Shown piece after piece: positions 1 through 9,843 of a stretch of DNA of 64,000 nt. Under the pieces are notes generated by a model. The model searched no databases, was not told where the DNA came from, and worked only from the letters and a program-made list of their open reading frames with translations. Made by a program: the position numbers and the translations under genes. Where the stretch lies: positions 2,108,001 through 2,172,000 of the forward strand of contig NZ_VIWW01000001.1 of the NCBI RefSeq assembly GCF_007829885.1, written 5' to 3'. Numbering within the stretch: the stretch's first letter is position 1; every line of letters starts with the position of its first letter. Origin of the DNA: Streptomyces brevispora (GTDB taxonomy: Bacteria > Actinomycetota > Actinomycetes > Streptomycetales > Streptomycetaceae).

Positions 1-36
1 GGCAGGAATAGCGGCGCAGCGCGGCGGCGCAGTACG

Positions 37-77
37 GCGGCGGGCGGGGGCCGTGTTCGTCGGCCCCCGCCCGCCGC
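37..77. terminator. Strong hairpin downstream of the DUF5719 gene
   Basis: A perfect 16-bp GC-only stem (37-52 with 62-77) closes a 9-nt loop. It lies 19 nt past the stop of the minus-strand gene ending at 96, so it probably terminates that transcription unit. There is no clear U-tract, as is common in Streptomyces terminators. Confidence 0.7.
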
Positions 78-95
78 TACCGCTCCTGGCCGTGT

Positions 96-1634
96 TCAGT
101 CGTCCAGCACCGACAGGTCCTGGACGGCCGCCGGTACCTCGACCGTTCCGCCGTCGTCCGGCAGGGTCTGCACCGTGAACATCGGGATGCCGTCCCGCGG
201 AAGGGTGAGCGTGCGGGCGGCGTGGACCGGGCCGCCCGACTGCGTCTCGACCGTCAGCGCGTACGTGCCCTTGAGGCCCGCCGGGACCGGCGGGGTGACC
301 GCCACCGTCGTGCCCGCGGCGACCTTGTACGTCTTGCTGACCGGTGTGCCGCCCTTGCTGCCCGCGGACGCCGTGACCTTCACGGTGCCGGCGGCGCCCG
401 GTGCGGTGAGCGAGAGGACCGAGCCCTTCGCCCGGTTGTCGGCCGCGGTCGCCTGCGCGCCCACCGGGCCGGTCGCCGGGATGTAGCCGACCTCCTGGTT
501 GCCGCCCTTGCCCCGGACCACCCGCAGCGCGGCCACCACCGGGGTGGCCCTGTCCTTCCGGGCAGGGGTCAGCAGCAGGGAGCCCGCCTCGCCCCGGGTG
601 AGGTTCTTCAGGTCGACCCCGGCCGTCATCCGTGACTTGACGTGGAGCTCCTCGTGACCCACCGGGGCGAACGCGCCCGTCTTGCCGAGCAGCTTCACCG
701 TCAGGTCCGCGTCGTCCTCGCCGGGGGCGAAGGCGACCAGCCGGACCGAGGTCGCGTCCGCCGGGATGCCGGGCAGCACCAGGGTGCCCGCCGGGCCGGC
801 GGAGGCGGTGAGCCAGTCGCTGCCGGTCGTGCTGTCCGCGGTCCTGACGACCGCGCCGACCCGTCCGGTACGGGTGGTGACGTGGACGGTCACGTCGTCG
901 GCCGCCGTGCTGGTGAGGGTCGAGATCAGGACCCGGACGCCGGATCCCGCCGGGACCGTGATGCCCTCGCCCACATCGGACTTGAGCGTGCCGTCCGGTC
1001 CGTACAGCTCGATGTCGGCGACCGCGGCGGTGTCGTCCGGGTTGGTGAGGTTGACGTAGTCCTGGCGGGACTTCGCGGTGCTCGCGGCCGGGAACCAGAA
1101 CTCGGTGTCGGGTGCCGTGCAGCTGACCCCGAGCAGGCCGCGGGCGTCGCCCGCCTCGACGGTGGTGGTCTGCTGGGTGGTCCAGCCGGGGGCCAGCCGG
1201 CCGGTGGCGGTGCCGACGAGGGCGGGGGCGTCCGAACCGGACACATCGGCGGTGGCCGGCTTGCCCGGCTCCTTGAGGGCGACGACCGGCTTGTCCGTCT
1301 CTGCCTTCTTGTCCTTGCTCTTGCTCTTGTCCTTGCCCTTGTCGTCCTTCGCGGCGTCCGTCTCGGCGTCCTTCTTGGCCGTGGACGACCTCAGTTCGGC
1401 CGTGCCGGCCTCGCCGCCGCCCTTCGTGGCCGGGGTGAAGGACGTGTACGTCGTCTCCGCGAGATCCGAGAGACCGGGCGCCGGGCAGAGCAGGCTGGAC
1501 TGCTCCACGGGCAGCCTGGTGGCCGCCTTCGCCTCCGTCGCACCCCCGTCCCCGGGCACGGAGACCGCGGCGAATCCGGTGACGGCGGCGAGGGCGACAA
1601 CCCCCGCGATGAGGGACAGGCTGGTGGACTTCAC
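96..1634 (-). CDS. DUF5719 family secreted or membrane-anchored protein
   Basis: 512 aa. The N-terminus (about residues 5-28) is one hydrophobic segment that looks like a signal peptide or anchor. A Lys/Asp/Glu/Ser-rich low-complexity stretch follows at about 85-120, then a long Val/Thr/Gly-rich region that reads as extracellular beta-sandwich repeats. No catalytic motif is visible. The GTG start (1632-1634) overlaps the stop of the upstream glycosyltransferase gene by 4 bp, so the two are translationally coupled. DUF5719 proteins are regularly found next to this type of glycosyltransferase near whiB in actinobacteria (from memory). A role as an envelope accessory factor for that enzyme is inferred. 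Confidence 0.85.
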   Translation of the reverse strand: MKSTSLSLIAGVVALAAVTGFAAVSVPGDGGATEAKAATRLPVEQSSLLCPAPGLSDLAETTYTSFTPATKGGGEAGTAELRSSTAKKDAETDAAKDDKGKDKSKSKDKKAETDKPVVALKEPGKPATADVSGSDAPALVGTATGRLAPGWTTQQTTTVEAGDARGLLGVSCTAPDTEFWFPAASTAKSRQDYVNLTNPDDTAAVADIELYGPDGTLKSDVGEGITVPAGSGVRVLISTLTSTAADDVTVHVTTRTGRVGAVVRTADSTTGSDWLTASAGPAGTLVLPGIPADATSVRLVAFAPGEDDADLTVKLLGKTGAFAPVGHEELHVKSRMTAGVDLKNLTRGEAGSLLLTPARKDRATPVVAALRVVRGKGGNQEVGYIPATGPVGAQATAADNRAKGSVLSLTAPGAAGTVKVTASAGSKGGTPVSKTYKVAAGTTVAVTPPVPAGLKGTYALTVETQSGGPVHAARTLTLPRDGIPMFTVQTLPDDGGTVEVPAAVQDLSVLDD

Positions 1635-4600
1635 TCGGACTCGCCTCGCGATGCGTTACCGGTCGGCCACGGGTTCTGGCCCGGGGCGGGGTTCTCGTCG
1701 GGGTTCTGGTTCTGCGGGTCGTACGGCTGCTGGTCGCCGTACTGGCCCGCGCCGTACTGGGCGTTGCCGTACTGATCGCCGGTGGCGTACTGCTCACCGG
1801 TGCCGTACTGGGCATGGGCGTCGTACTGCGGGTTCGCCGGGTCGTACGGGGTGTTGGTGTACTGGCCCTGGTCGTACGCGGGGTAGTCGCCCTGCTGTTG
1901 CGGATAGCCGTACTGGTCGTACGCGCCGGAGGCGTCCGGCTGCTGCCCGTCCGGGTACTGGCCGCCCTGGTACTGGCCCTCCTGGTACTGCCCCTCCTGG
2001 TACTGGCCCTCCTGGTACTGCGGGTAGTCGGCGCCCTGGTACTGCTGGGCGTCCCACTCCCCGTACTGCTGCTGCGGCACCGCCGCGTACTGGCCGGTGT
2101 CGCCCTCGGCCTGCTGGGGCACGAAGGCGTCCTGGTGGTCGGGGGCCGGCGGTTCCGGTTCGGCCGCCTGCTGGGCCGGGACGTACTCCGCCCGAGGCGC
2201 CTCCTCCTCCGCGTCGCCGTACTCGTCGCCGTCCTCGCCCTCCGCCTGGGCGGCCGCGCGGAGCCTGCGCGCCCGGCGTCCCTCGCCCGAGACCGGCTCG
2301 GCGGGGACCGGCGCGGTCTCGTCGGGCAGGTCGTCGTCGATCTCCCGGCGGCGGCCCGGAAGGGCCAGGACCAGCAGGACCACGGCGAGCGCGACCTGGG
2401 CCCAGATCCACGCGGAGTGCGCGAAGGACGTCTCGTACGTGAGGTCCAGCGAGCCGCCCTCGGCGGGGAGCTCGAAGCCCTGGGCCCAGCCGTCGACGGT
2501 CTTGCGGGTCAGCGCCCGCCCGTTGAGCGTGGCCTGCCAGCCCGGGTCGGCGGCGTCGGCGATCCGCAGCACCCGGCCCGCGCCGCCCTCAGGGATCTTG
2601 GTGTGAGCCTCGACCGGGAGGGAGCCGACCGGAAGCGGCTCGTCACCGGCGGCGGGCGGGATGATCATGATTCGGGCGACCTGGCGGTCGACCCGCCAGA
2701 GCGCGCTGCCGTCCAGCTGGCTGAGCCGGCTGAGGCCGGGCGTCGCGTCGAGCACCCGGCTCATCTGCCTCGGGGCCCCGTCCCGCACGAGGACGTAACG
2801 GATCGCGAAGCCGCTGAGCTGGCTGCCCTGGTTGGCACCGGAGCCCGCGACCAGGTTGGCGACGACCTTGTCGAGGTGGCTGTTGCCGCCGCCGGCCGCG
2901 GCCAGCTCGGCATCGCCGAGGCGTGCGCCGGAGCCGCGGACCAGGGTGTACGCGACGGAGGAGGGCGATGTGCCGCCGAGCACCAGGGTGCGCGGCTGGT
3001 CACGGGTGCTGCTCTCCTCGGCGACGAACGCGGGCACCTGCACCGGGTCGCGCCGCTCCAGCGGGCCCGCGGCGCCGCCGATCATCCAGCCCGCGGCGGC
3101 CAGCACGGGGGCGACCCCCGCGGCGAGGGCGATCAGGACGGCGACCGGCTGGCGCCAGCCGAAGTTCAGCTCGGCGACGCGTACCCGGGCACCGTCCGCA
3201 CCTACCAGCGCGGCGGCGATGAGCGCGGCGCCGTAGACGAGGGTGGCCGGTCCCGCCCAGCCCGAGCCGTTGGCGAGGCCGGCGAAGGCCAGGCCGACCA
3301 GGGCGACAACCCAGGCGGACCGGACCGCGAACTGCCGCTCCCCGCGCAGCAGCGCGGCCAGCGCCGCGAGCACGATGCCGAGCAGCAGGACGCCGCCCGC
3401 CGCCTTGGGGCCGCCGGGGCTGATCCCGAGCAGATCGAGGGCGGAGGCGGTACCCGTACCGGTCTCCAGGCCCGCTTCCTTCAGGAAGGACGAGGGGCTG
3501 GACAGGAGCGACAGCGACCAGGGCGCCAGGGCGAGCAGCGGGGTGCCGACGGCGGCGAGGAAGCGGAGCGCGTAGGCCGTGATGTCGTTGCGGCGCAGCG
3601 CCAGGACACCGATGCCGAGCACTACGGCGAGCGGCCACACGATGGGGGTGAACGCCATCGCGAGGGTGAGCAGAAGGGTGTACGCCCAGGTGGCGCGCCA
3701 GCTGCCGCGGCTGTCGCCGCTGCCGCGCATGCCGTGCGCCGAGACGGCCGCGCGGGCGATCAGGGGCAGCAGGACGAGCAGTACGGCCGTGCCGAGACGG
3801 CCGGTCGCCAGGGCGCCGGTCGCGGCGGGCAGGAAGGCGTACGCGACGCTCGCCCAGGCCCGCAGCAGCCGTGAGGGGATCAGCGGACGGGAGACGAAGT
3901 ACGCGGTGAGTCCGGCGAGCGGGACCGAGCAGACCAGCAGCAGGGTGAGCGCGAAACCGGTGGAGCCGAGGAACAGCGCGGACAGGGCCGCGATCATCGC
4001 CAGGTAGGGCGGTGCGGTCTGGGTGCCGCCGGTGCCGACGGTGTGCCAGCTGTCCGCGTACCGGCCCCACAGCTCGGACACGTCGCCGGGGGCGGGCAGC
4101 AGGGCGCCGCCGGCCAGTGCGCCGCCGCCGAGGAGGCTGCGGCAGGCGATGAGGGAGACCAGGAGCAGGACGGCGAAGAGCACCGGTCCCGGCTTGCGCC
4201 CGACCCGCTTCAGCTTGGCGAACTGGTCGATCTCCAGGAAGTCGGCGTCGTCGCCGCCGGGTCCGGACTCGACGGCACCGTGCCGCGAGCCGCCGGACTC
4301 GGCCTCCGTGGAGCCGCCGAAGTTCCCGGCGACCTGTTCGACGGTCGCGCGGACGGTGGCGCCGGGCGCCGGGAAGAGCCCGCGCAGCTCGGCCGGGTCG
4401 ATGACCCCCTTGCCGCGTGCGCGGCGGGCCGCGAGGATCCGTCCGGGCCGCAGCAGGGTGCCGAGGAGTCCGGCGACCTCGTCGAGCGCCTGGCCGGGCG
4501 CCTTGCCGACGAGGTAGGCGAGCGTACGCAGCAGGGTGCCGAGCACCAGCCGGAGCAGCGCCCAAAGGAGCAGTTTGCCGCGGGCGTTGACGAGCATCGT

Positions 4601-5509
4601 GTAGACGGCGCCGGCCTTGTCGACGCGGTGCGGGCTGGAGACGGACCGCCCGGCGCAGTCGATGGGACGGCGTTCGCGGGCGGACGCCTCGGCGTGCCGC
4701 AGGACGGCGTCGGGGGCGACCAGTACCCGGTGTCCGGCCATGTGGGCGCGCCAGCACAGGTCGACGTCGTCGCGCATCAGGGGGAGGCTGCGGTCGAACC
4801 CGCCGAGCTCCTCCCACACGTCACGGCGGATCAGCATGCCCGCGGTGGAGACGGACAGGACGGTACGGACCTGGTCGTGCTGGCCCTGGTCCTGCTCGCG
4901 CCGGTCGAGTCCGGTCCAGCGGCGTCCGCTGTTGGCGATGGAGACGCCGACCTCGAGGAGTTGCCTGCGGTCGTACCAGCCGCGGAGCTTGGGTCCGACG
5001 ATCGCGGCGTGCGGGTCGTTGTCGACGACGCGGAGCATCTCGGCGAGTGCGTCGGGCTCGGGCGCGCAGTCGTCGTGGAGCAGCCAGAGCCACTGCACCG
5101 GTTCGCCGTGCGGCAGGTCGGGCAGGTCGTAGGCGTCGTCGCGCCAGGACCTGGTGACCGGGTCCCAGCCGCTGGGGCGCTTCAGGTACGGCAGGTCGTC
5201 GGGGGTGAGGACACCGGCGGTGCCGGTCGCCTCGTCGACGGCGGTGCCGAAGCTCGTACGTCGCGCGAGGTGCAGGACGCGGTCGGCGCCGAGCGCCTCG
5301 GTGACCAGCCGCGCGGAGTCGTCGGCGCTGCCGGTGTCGGCGGCGACGACGCTCTGCACGGGGCGTTCCTGCCCGAGCAGCCCGGCGAGTGCGTCGGGCA
5401 GCCAGCGTGCGCCGTCGTGGGAGACGAGCACGGCGGTGACGACATGCCGGGGGAACTCTGGGGCGGCGGCGGCCGCGTACGGCGCCGTCGAATGGCTGTG
5501 CACGGACAT
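1631..5509 (-). CDS. Giant membrane glycosyltransferase family 2 protein
   Basis: 1292 aa from the ATG at 5507-5509, preceded by GGAGGG 11 nt upstream. The reading frame extends upstream, but without a better ribosome site. The N-terminal GT-A domain (about residues 15-270) opens with VLVSHDGARWLPDALAGLL. It carries an acidic HDDCAPEPD motif, matching a nucleotide-sugar/metal site, and the acceptor-region motif DDVDLCWRAHMAGH. A multi-helix membrane region of roughly ten or more segments follows, then an extracytoplasmic-looking domain, a final helix and a tail of about 200 residues rich in Gln, Tyr, Gly and Pro. The tail includes tandem 5-residue QYQEG units. It probably builds an envelope glycan; donor and acceptor are unknown. 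It overlaps the DUF5719 gene by 4 bp. Confidence 0.9.
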   Translation of the reverse strand: MSVHSHSTAPYAAAAAPEFPRHVVTAVLVSHDGARWLPDALAGLLGQERPVQSVVAADTGSADDSARLVTEALGADRVLHLARRTSFGTAVDEATGTAGVLTPDDLPYLKRPSGWDPVTRSWRDDAYDLPDLPHGEPVQWLWLLHDDCAPEPDALAEMLRVVDNDPHAAIVGPKLRGWYDRRQLLEVGVSIANSGRRWTGLDRREQDQGQHDQVRTVLSVSTAGMLIRRDVWEELGGFDRSLPLMRDDVDLCWRAHMAGHRVLVAPDAVLRHAEASARERRPIDCAGRSVSSPHRVDKAGAVYTMLVNARGKLLLWALLRLVLGTLLRTLAYLVGKAPGQALDEVAGLLGTLLRPGRILAARRARGKGVIDPAELRGLFPAPGATVRATVEQVAGNFGGSTEAESGGSRHGAVESGPGGDDADFLEIDQFAKLKRVGRKPGPVLFAVLLLVSLIACRSLLGGGALAGGALLPAPGDVSELWGRYADSWHTVGTGGTQTAPPYLAMIAALSALFLGSTGFALTLLLVCSVPLAGLTAYFVSRPLIPSRLLRAWASVAYAFLPAATGALATGRLGTAVLLVLLPLIARAAVSAHGMRGSGDSRGSWRATWAYTLLLTLAMAFTPIVWPLAVVLGIGVLALRRNDITAYALRFLAAVGTPLLALAPWSLSLLSSPSSFLKEAGLETGTGTASALDLLGISPGGPKAAGGVLLLGIVLAALAALLRGERQFAVRSAWVVALVGLAFAGLANGSGWAGPATLVYGAALIAAALVGADGARVRVAELNFGWRQPVAVLIALAAGVAPVLAAAGWMIGGAAGPLERRDPVQVPAFVAEESSTRDQPRTLVLGGTSPSSVAYTLVRGSGARLGDAELAAAGGGNSHLDKVVANLVAGSGANQGSQLSGFAIRYVLVRDGAPRQMSRVLDATPGLSRLSQLDGSALWRVDRQVARIMIIPPAAGDEPLPVGSLPVEAHTKIPEGGAGRVLRIADAADPGWQATLNGRALTRKTVDGWAQGFELPAEGGSLDLTYETSFAHSAWIWAQVALAVVLLVLALPGRRREIDDDLPDETAPVPAEPVSGEGRRARRLRAAAQAEGEDGDEYGDAEEEAPRAEYVPAQQAAEPEPPAPDHQDAFVPQQAEGDTGQYAAVPQQQYGEWDAQQYQGADYPQYQEGQYQEGQYQEGQYQGGQYPDGQQPDASGAYDQYGYPQQQGDYPAYDQGQYTNTPYDPANPQYDAHAQYGTGEQYATGDQYGNAQYGAGQYGDQQPYDPQNQNPDENPAPGQNPWPTGNASRGESE
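1940..2050 (-). repeat. 15-bp in-frame tandem repeat encoding QYQEG units
   Basis: Within the 3' end of the glycosyltransferase gene a 15-bp unit encoding Q-Y-Q-E/G-G recurs about four to five times with near-identical DNA (best copies about 1965-2025). It expands the disordered cytoplasmic-looking tail without shifting frame. Confidence 0.75.
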
Positions 5510-5781
5510 CGAGGTACGGGCCCTCCGGCCGGGTCCGGGGGAATGTACCCCCGGTGGCTGCATCGGTGTACACGCGCGCCCTGTCGGGTCGTTGGCGCGT
5601 CTCGGACGGGGCCCCACACTAACGGTACGGGTAACCGGGGTGGCGCGGACCGGTTGAACGAGGGCGCCCGCACAGCGGCCGAGGGCTGCGGGCCGGGCCC
5701 GTCGGAGCCGTGGCCCGGGGCGGCGGCGGCCGTGCGCGGACTGCGCACACGGCGGGTACCGCGGGTACGGCGGACACGGCA

Positions 5782-5822
5782 ATGGCCCGCCGCCTGCGGG
5801 CAGGGTGCAGGCGGCGGGCCAT
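5782..5822. terminator. 16-bp perfect hairpin downstream of whiB
   Basis: 5782-5797 pairs perfectly with 5807-5822 around a 9-nt loop. It lies between the end of whiB (5981) and the glycosyltransferase start (5509), both on the minus strand. It would terminate whiB transcription and separate the two units. Confidence 0.75.
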
Positions 5823-5864
5823 GTGCGGCCGGGGCCCGGGGGCGGTCCGCTCCTCGGGGCCGGC

Positions 5865-5948
5865 GTCTTCCGGCCGGGCTCGGCGGGCCAGGACTTCCGG
5901 CCGGGCTCGCCTGGCCGGAGACTTCCCGGTCGGACTCGCCGGGCTCAG
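5865..5948. repeat. Degenerate 27-28 bp repeat, about three copies
   Basis: The core CTTCCGGCCGGGCTCG recurs, degenerately, at 5867, 5894 and 5922. The stretch lies between the whiB stop and its terminator. No gene is seen between 5510 and 5980 apart from this repeat and the hairpin. Confidence 0.5.
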
Positions 5949-5980
5949 CTCCTCGGGCCCGGTGTCCCGGCTGCGGTGCG

Positions 5981-6244
5981 TCAGATCGCGGCCTTCTTCA
6001 GGCGCCGCCGCTCGCGCTCGGAAAGACCGCCCCAGATGCCGAATCGCTCGTCTTTGGAGAGGGCGTACTCAAGGCATTCGGACCGGACTTCACAGGCGAG
6101 ACAGACCTTCTTCGCCTCGCGGGTCGATCCGCCCTTCTCCGGGAAGAAGGACTCGGGATCGGTCTGGGCGCACAGTGCGCGCTCCTGCCAGCCGAGTTCC
6201 TCATCCGCGTCCTCGACCAGCAGTTGCTGGAACAGCTCGGTCAT
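5981..6244 (-). CDS. whiB: WhiB, developmental iron-sulfur transcription factor
   Basis: 87 aa, usual length for WhiB. Four cysteines (CAQTDPESFF, then CLACEVRSEC) form the 4Fe-4S ligand set. The GIWGGLSERERRRLKK end gives the conserved G[VI]WGG turn and basic C-terminus. The sequence closely matches remembered Streptomyces WhiB rather than other Wbl paralogues. In Streptomyces WhiB acts with WhiA to trigger sporulation septation. The ATG is preceded by GAGGGG with 5-nt spacing. The gene is divergent from the cupin gene, with a 700-bp spacer that presumably holds its developmental promoters. Confidence 0.95.
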   Translation of the reverse strand: MTELFQQLLVEDADEELGWQERALCAQTDPESFFPEKGGSTREAKKVCLACEVRSECLEYALSKDERFGIWGGLSERERRRLKKAAI

Positions 6245-6947
6245 GTGCGCCCCTCGTCTGTCTCTTGCGTCCCCGTGATGCGGCCGTTACCGAATCGGCC
6301 GAACGACACGAGTGAAATTACAAGTGTGTAGCTTCGCGCCAGTCAAGCGCAGATCTGCTATTGGGCCCGGCATTCACTCTGCGGCACCAAGCGTATGCGG
6401 AAAGTGTTCAAATCACCAGAGACCTGACATATGCCATAGGCCCTGTCACGGGTACACCCGTCACGGAGGTGAACTCCCGAGGGGGTGGACGCGTTGCGAT
6501 TCGGTCACCGAAGCGACCAAGATCACAGTCGGGTCACGGGGCCGCGACCGCGTTTGCGGGTGCGCTTGGTGCGCCACATCTCCACCCCGAACACGGCACA
6601 AACCTTTACCCCTCCGGAACAACCGGATGAGGGGAAACAATAACCCTAAATCGGGCATTGGGTTGACAGTCGTGGTTTCTCCGGTTCTCCTTGATGGCAT
6701 GCCAGTGACCTCAGCGATGCGCGTCACCCACGTCCGTGGGTTCCGTAGCGCTGTTCAGGCTCGCTGTTGCTGTTCCAGCTGTCTCAGCTGTTGAAGCCCT
6801 CGCGCTCCAGCCCGACACAGCTCGTCCCGGACCCCCGGACCCTCCCCCTGTGGCCTTCGCGGCCCGTGGTCACCCGGTCCCCACGGGCCTCGCGACGCCC
6901 CTGCATCCCCACTGCATCTGCACTCCTGCCGAGGAAGCACCGCACCC
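6245..6947. promoter_or_regulatory. 703-bp divergent spacer between whiB and the cupin gene
   Basis: No convincing coding sequence. The stretch 6310-6700 is visibly AT-richer than the surroundings, typical of a promoter region. A TTGACA hexamer at 6663-6668 on the plus strand lacks a convincing -10 partner at 17-18 nt. An inverted repeat TCAC-GGAG-GTGA lies near 6460. I could not define the whiB start sites. Confidence 0.55.
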
Positions 6948-7478
6948 ATGAACAGCGACAGTGACCTCCAGATCGCCGGCGACCTCCTTGAGGTCCAGCA
7001 CCTCCTGCGCCCCGCCCGTGAGCACCCCGCCACGGTGGCGGAGTTCGTCGGGCTCGCCCGTTCCATCGCCGGCGACCGCTCCCGGTGGGCCCCGCTGGTC
7101 CAGTACGACGCCACCACCCGCTGGTATCACCGGCTGCTCAGCGTTCCGCCGACTCCCGGCTCCGCCCGGGCCGGGGAGACCCCGCTCGGCTATGACGTCT
7201 GGCTGCTCAGCTGGATCCCGGGCCAGGGCAGCGGGCTGCACGACCACGGTCTGTCCTCCGGCGTACTGACCGTGCTGGACGGCGAACTGACGGAGCGTAC
7301 GGATCGCGGGAAGCGGACGCTGGGCCCCGGCGCCCAGCGCGTCTTCGCCCCCGGCTACGTCCACGAGGTGGTCAACGACTCCCTCGAACCGGCCGTCAGT
7401 CTGCACATCTACTACCCGGGCCTGACCGACATGCCGATGCACTCCGCCCAGTGCGCCCCGGCCGAAGCCACCGTCTGA
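6948..7478 (+). CDS. Cysteine dioxygenase family cupin
   Basis: 176 aa, within the usual size range for bacterial cysteine dioxygenases. The cupin metal motif is visible as SGLHDHGLSSG (first two His) and, about 60 residues later, GYVHEVVN (third His). Also present are W-x-P-G-Q-G-S ahead of the first motif and a C-terminal Y-Y-P-G. The predicted reaction is oxidation of L-cysteine, or another thiol such as mercaptopropionate, to a sulfinate using Fe(II) and O2. The ATG has GAGGAA about 11 nt upstream. It is co-directional with cofD, 44 bp apart; a functional link to F420 is not obvious. Confidence 0.85.
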   Translation: MNSDSDLQIAGDLLEVQHLLRPAREHPATVAEFVGLARSIAGDRSRWAPLVQYDATTRWYHRLLSVPPTPGSARAGETPLGYDVWLLSWIPGQGSGLHDHGLSSGVLTVLDGELTERTDRGKRTLGPGAQRVFAPGYVHEVVNDSLEPAVSLHIYYPGLTDMPMHSAQCAPAEATV

Positions 7479-7522
7479 CGGCCCGCCGCCGAGTACCGGG
7501 CTTCGCCTGACAAACTGTCCGC

Positions 7523-8479
7523 ATGCGCATTGTGGTTCTGGCCGGCGGTATCGGTGGTGCTCGTTTCCTGCGTGGCCTCAAGGAGGCCTCGCCCGACGCG
7601 GACATCACGGTGATCGGCAACACCGGTGACGACATCCATCTGTTCGGGCTCAAGGTCTGCCCCGACCTCGACACCGTGATGTACACCCTCGGCGGTGGTA
7701 TCAACGAGGACCAGGGCTGGGGCCGTACCGACGAGAGCTTCCACGTCAAGGAGGAACTCGCGGCCTACGGCGTGGGACCCGAGTGGTTCGGTCTCGGCGA
7801 CCGTGACTTCGCGACCCATATCGTCCGGACGCAGATGCTCGGCGCGGGCTATCCGCTGAGCGCCGTCACGGAGGCGCTCTGTGCGCGCTGGAAGCCGGGC
7901 GTCCGGCTGCTGCCGATGTCCGACGACCGGATCGAGACGCATGTGGCGGTCGATGCCGACGGCGAGAGCAGAGCCATCCACTTCCAGGAGTACTGGGTGA
8001 AGCTGCGCGCCTCCGTCCCGGCGCGGGCGATCGTGCCCGTCGGTGCCGAACAGGCCAAGCCTGCGCCGGGCGTCCTGGAGGCGATCGCCTCGGCCGACGT
8101 CATCCTCTTCCCGCCGTCGAACCCCGTCGTGTCCATCGGGACCATCCTTGCGGTGCCCGGGATCCGGGAAGCCATCGCCGAGGCCGGGGTGCCGGTCGTC
8201 GGCCTCTCCCCCATCGTCGGTGACGCACCGGTGCGCGGGATGGCGGACAAGGTGCTCGCCGCGGTGGGCGTCGAGGCCACGGCCGCGGCGGTGGCCACGC
8301 ACTACGGCTCCGGGCTGCTCGACGGCTGGCTCGTCGACACCGTGGACGCCGGCGCGGTGGACGAGGTGGAGGCCGCGGGGATCCGCTGCCGTTCCGTACC
8401 GCTGATGATGACCGATGTCGCCGCCACGGCCGAGATGGCACGGCAGGCACTGGTTCTCGCCGAGGAGGTACGGGCATGA
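7523..8479 (+). CDS. cofD: 2-phospho-L-lactate (phosphoenolpyruvate) transferase CofD/FbiA
   Basis: 318 aa. The N-terminus [16 protein letters not shown] and the NTGDD motif that follows are signatures of the CofD family. The enzyme joins the lactyl or enolpyruvyl-diphospho-guanosine intermediate to the deazaflavin Fo, giving F420-0 or dehydro-F420-0. The length is typical. No strong Shine-Dalgarno precedes the ATG. The stop overlaps the start of fbiB by 4 bp (ATGA), so the two are translationally coupled in an F420 operon. Confidence 0.95.
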   Translation: MRIVVLAGGIGGARFLRGLKEASPDADITVIGNTGDDIHLFGLKVCPDLDTVMYTLGGGINEDQGWGRTDESFHVKEELAAYGVGPEWFGLGDRDFATHIVRTQMLGAGYPLSAVTEALCARWKPGVRLLPMSDDRIETHVAVDADGESRAIHFQEYWVKLRASVPARAIVPVGAEQAKPAPGVLEAIASADVILFPPSNPVVSIGTILAVPGIREAIAEAGVPVVGLSPIVGDAPVRGMADKVLAAVGVEATAAAVATHYGSGLLDGWLVDTVDAGAVDEVEAAGIRCRSVPLMMTDVAATAEMARQALVLAEEVRA

Positions 8480-9792
8480 GCGCGACCTCCGCCGCCGCAC
8501 CCTCGTACCGGGTGTGGGCGCTCCCCGGGATGCCCGAGGTGCGGGCCGGGGACGATCTCGCGAAGCTGATCGCCGCCGCCGAGCCCGGTCTCGCCGACGG
8601 TGACGTCCTGCTCGTCACCTCGAAGATCGTCTCCAAGGCTGAGGGCCGGATCGTCGAGGCCACCGACCGGGAGGCGGCGATCGACGCCGAGACGGTACGG
8701 GTGGTGGCGCGGCGCGGTGCGCTGCGGATCGTCGAGAACCGGCAGGGCCTGGTCATGGCCGCGGCCGGGGTCGACGCCTCGAACACCCCCGCCGGAACGG
8801 TCCTGCTGCTGCCCGAGGACTCCGACGCGTCGGCCCGGGCGATCCGCGAAGGACTGCGGGACACACTCGGCGTCGAGGTCGGCGTCGTCGTCACGGACAC
8901 CTTCGGGCGCCCTTGGCGCAACGGGCTGACCGATGTCGCGATCGGGGCGGCCGGGGTGCGGGTACTGGACGATCTGCGCGGCGGGAGCGACGCGCACGGC
9001 AATCCGCTGAGCGCGACCGTGGTCGCCACCGCCGACGAGCTGGCCTCGGCCGGGGACCTGGTCAAGGGCAAGGCGGACGGGCTGCCGGTGGCGGTGGTGC
9101 GCGGGCTCGGCCACGTCGTGGACCCGGCCGACGCCGGGGGCGCACGGGCGATGGTGCGGGTCGCGGCCGACGACATGTTCCGGCTGGGGACGTCCGAGGC
9201 GGTACGGGAGGCGGTGACCCAGCGGCGCACGGTGCGCGAGTTCACCGACGATCCGGTGGACCCGGGCGCGGTGCGGCGGGCCGTGGCCGCGGCGGTGACG
9301 GCGCCCGCGCCGCATCACACGACGCCGTGGCGGTTCGTGCTGCTGGAGTCGCCGGAGTCGCGGACCCGGCTGCTGGACGCCATGCGGGACGCGTGGATCG
9401 CGGATCTGCGGCGTGACGGGAAGAGCGAGGAATCGGTCGCCAAGCGGGTGCGGCGGGGCGATGTGCTGCGCCGGGCGCCGTATCTGGTGGTGCCGTGTCT
9501 GGTGATGGACGGCTCCCACACGTACGGGGACGAGCGGCGGGACACGGCGGAGCGCGAGATGTTCGTGGTCGCCGCGGGCGCCGGGATCCAGAACTTCCTG
9601 GTCTCGCTGGCGGGTGAGCGGCTGGGGTCGGCGTGGGTGTCCTCGACGATGTTCTGCCGCGATGTCGTGCGGGAGGTGCTGGAGCTGCCGTCGTCGTGGG
9701 ACCCGTTGGGCGCGGTGGCGGTGGGGCGGGCCGCGGGGGCGCCGTCCGCTCGGGCGGAGCGGGCTGCGGAGGCGTTCGTCGCGGTGCGGTGA
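8476..9792 (+). CDS. fbiB: FbiB: F420-0:L-glutamate ligase fused to an FMN nitroreductase-like domain
   Basis: 438 aa. The N-terminal half (to about residue 245) is the CofE-type F420:gamma-glutamyl ligase; it carries [13 protein letters not shown], and [17 protein letters not shown] around the metal/GTP site. From about 250 ([14 protein letters not shown]) a nitroreductase fold continues to the end. In mycobacterial FbiB this domain reduces dehydro-F420-0 with FMNH2, so the two-domain form implies the phosphoenolpyruvate-based route. It overlaps cofD by 4 bp. An 18-bp tandem repeat starts about 50 bp downstream. Confidence 0.95.
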   Translation: MSATSAAAPSYRVWALPGMPEVRAGDDLAKLIAAAEPGLADGDVLLVTSKIVSKAEGRIVEATDREAAIDAETVRVVARRGALRIVENRQGLVMAAAGVDASNTPAGTVLLLPEDSDASARAIREGLRDTLGVEVGVVVTDTFGRPWRNGLTDVAIGAAGVRVLDDLRGGSDAHGNPLSATVVATADELASAGDLVKGKADGLPVAVVRGLGHVVDPADAGGARAMVRVAADDMFRLGTSEAVREAVTQRRTVREFTDDPVDPGAVRRAVAAAVTAPAPHHTTPWRFVLLESPESRTRLLDAMRDAWIADLRRDGKSEESVAKRVRRGDVLRRAPYLVVPCLVMDGSHTYGDERRDTAEREMFVVAAGAGIQNFLVSLAGERLGSAWVSSTMFCRDVVREVLELPSSWDPLGAVAVGRAAGAPSARAERAAEAFVAVR

Positions 9793-9843
9793 GGCTGCGG
9801 CCGTGTGTGGGTGTGGGCGGGGTGGGTTTCGGGGCTGTGCCCC

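Noticed and set aside
1814..6331. Very long plus-strand open frames opposite the giant glycosyltransferase
   Set aside because: Composition is Arg/Gly/Ala-rich noise produced by third-position GC on the other strand.
6455..6475. BldD box near whiB (TCAC-GGAG-GTGA)
   Set aside because: Arm spacing is 4, not the 5 expected for the TNAC-N5-GTNA type site, so I do not call it.
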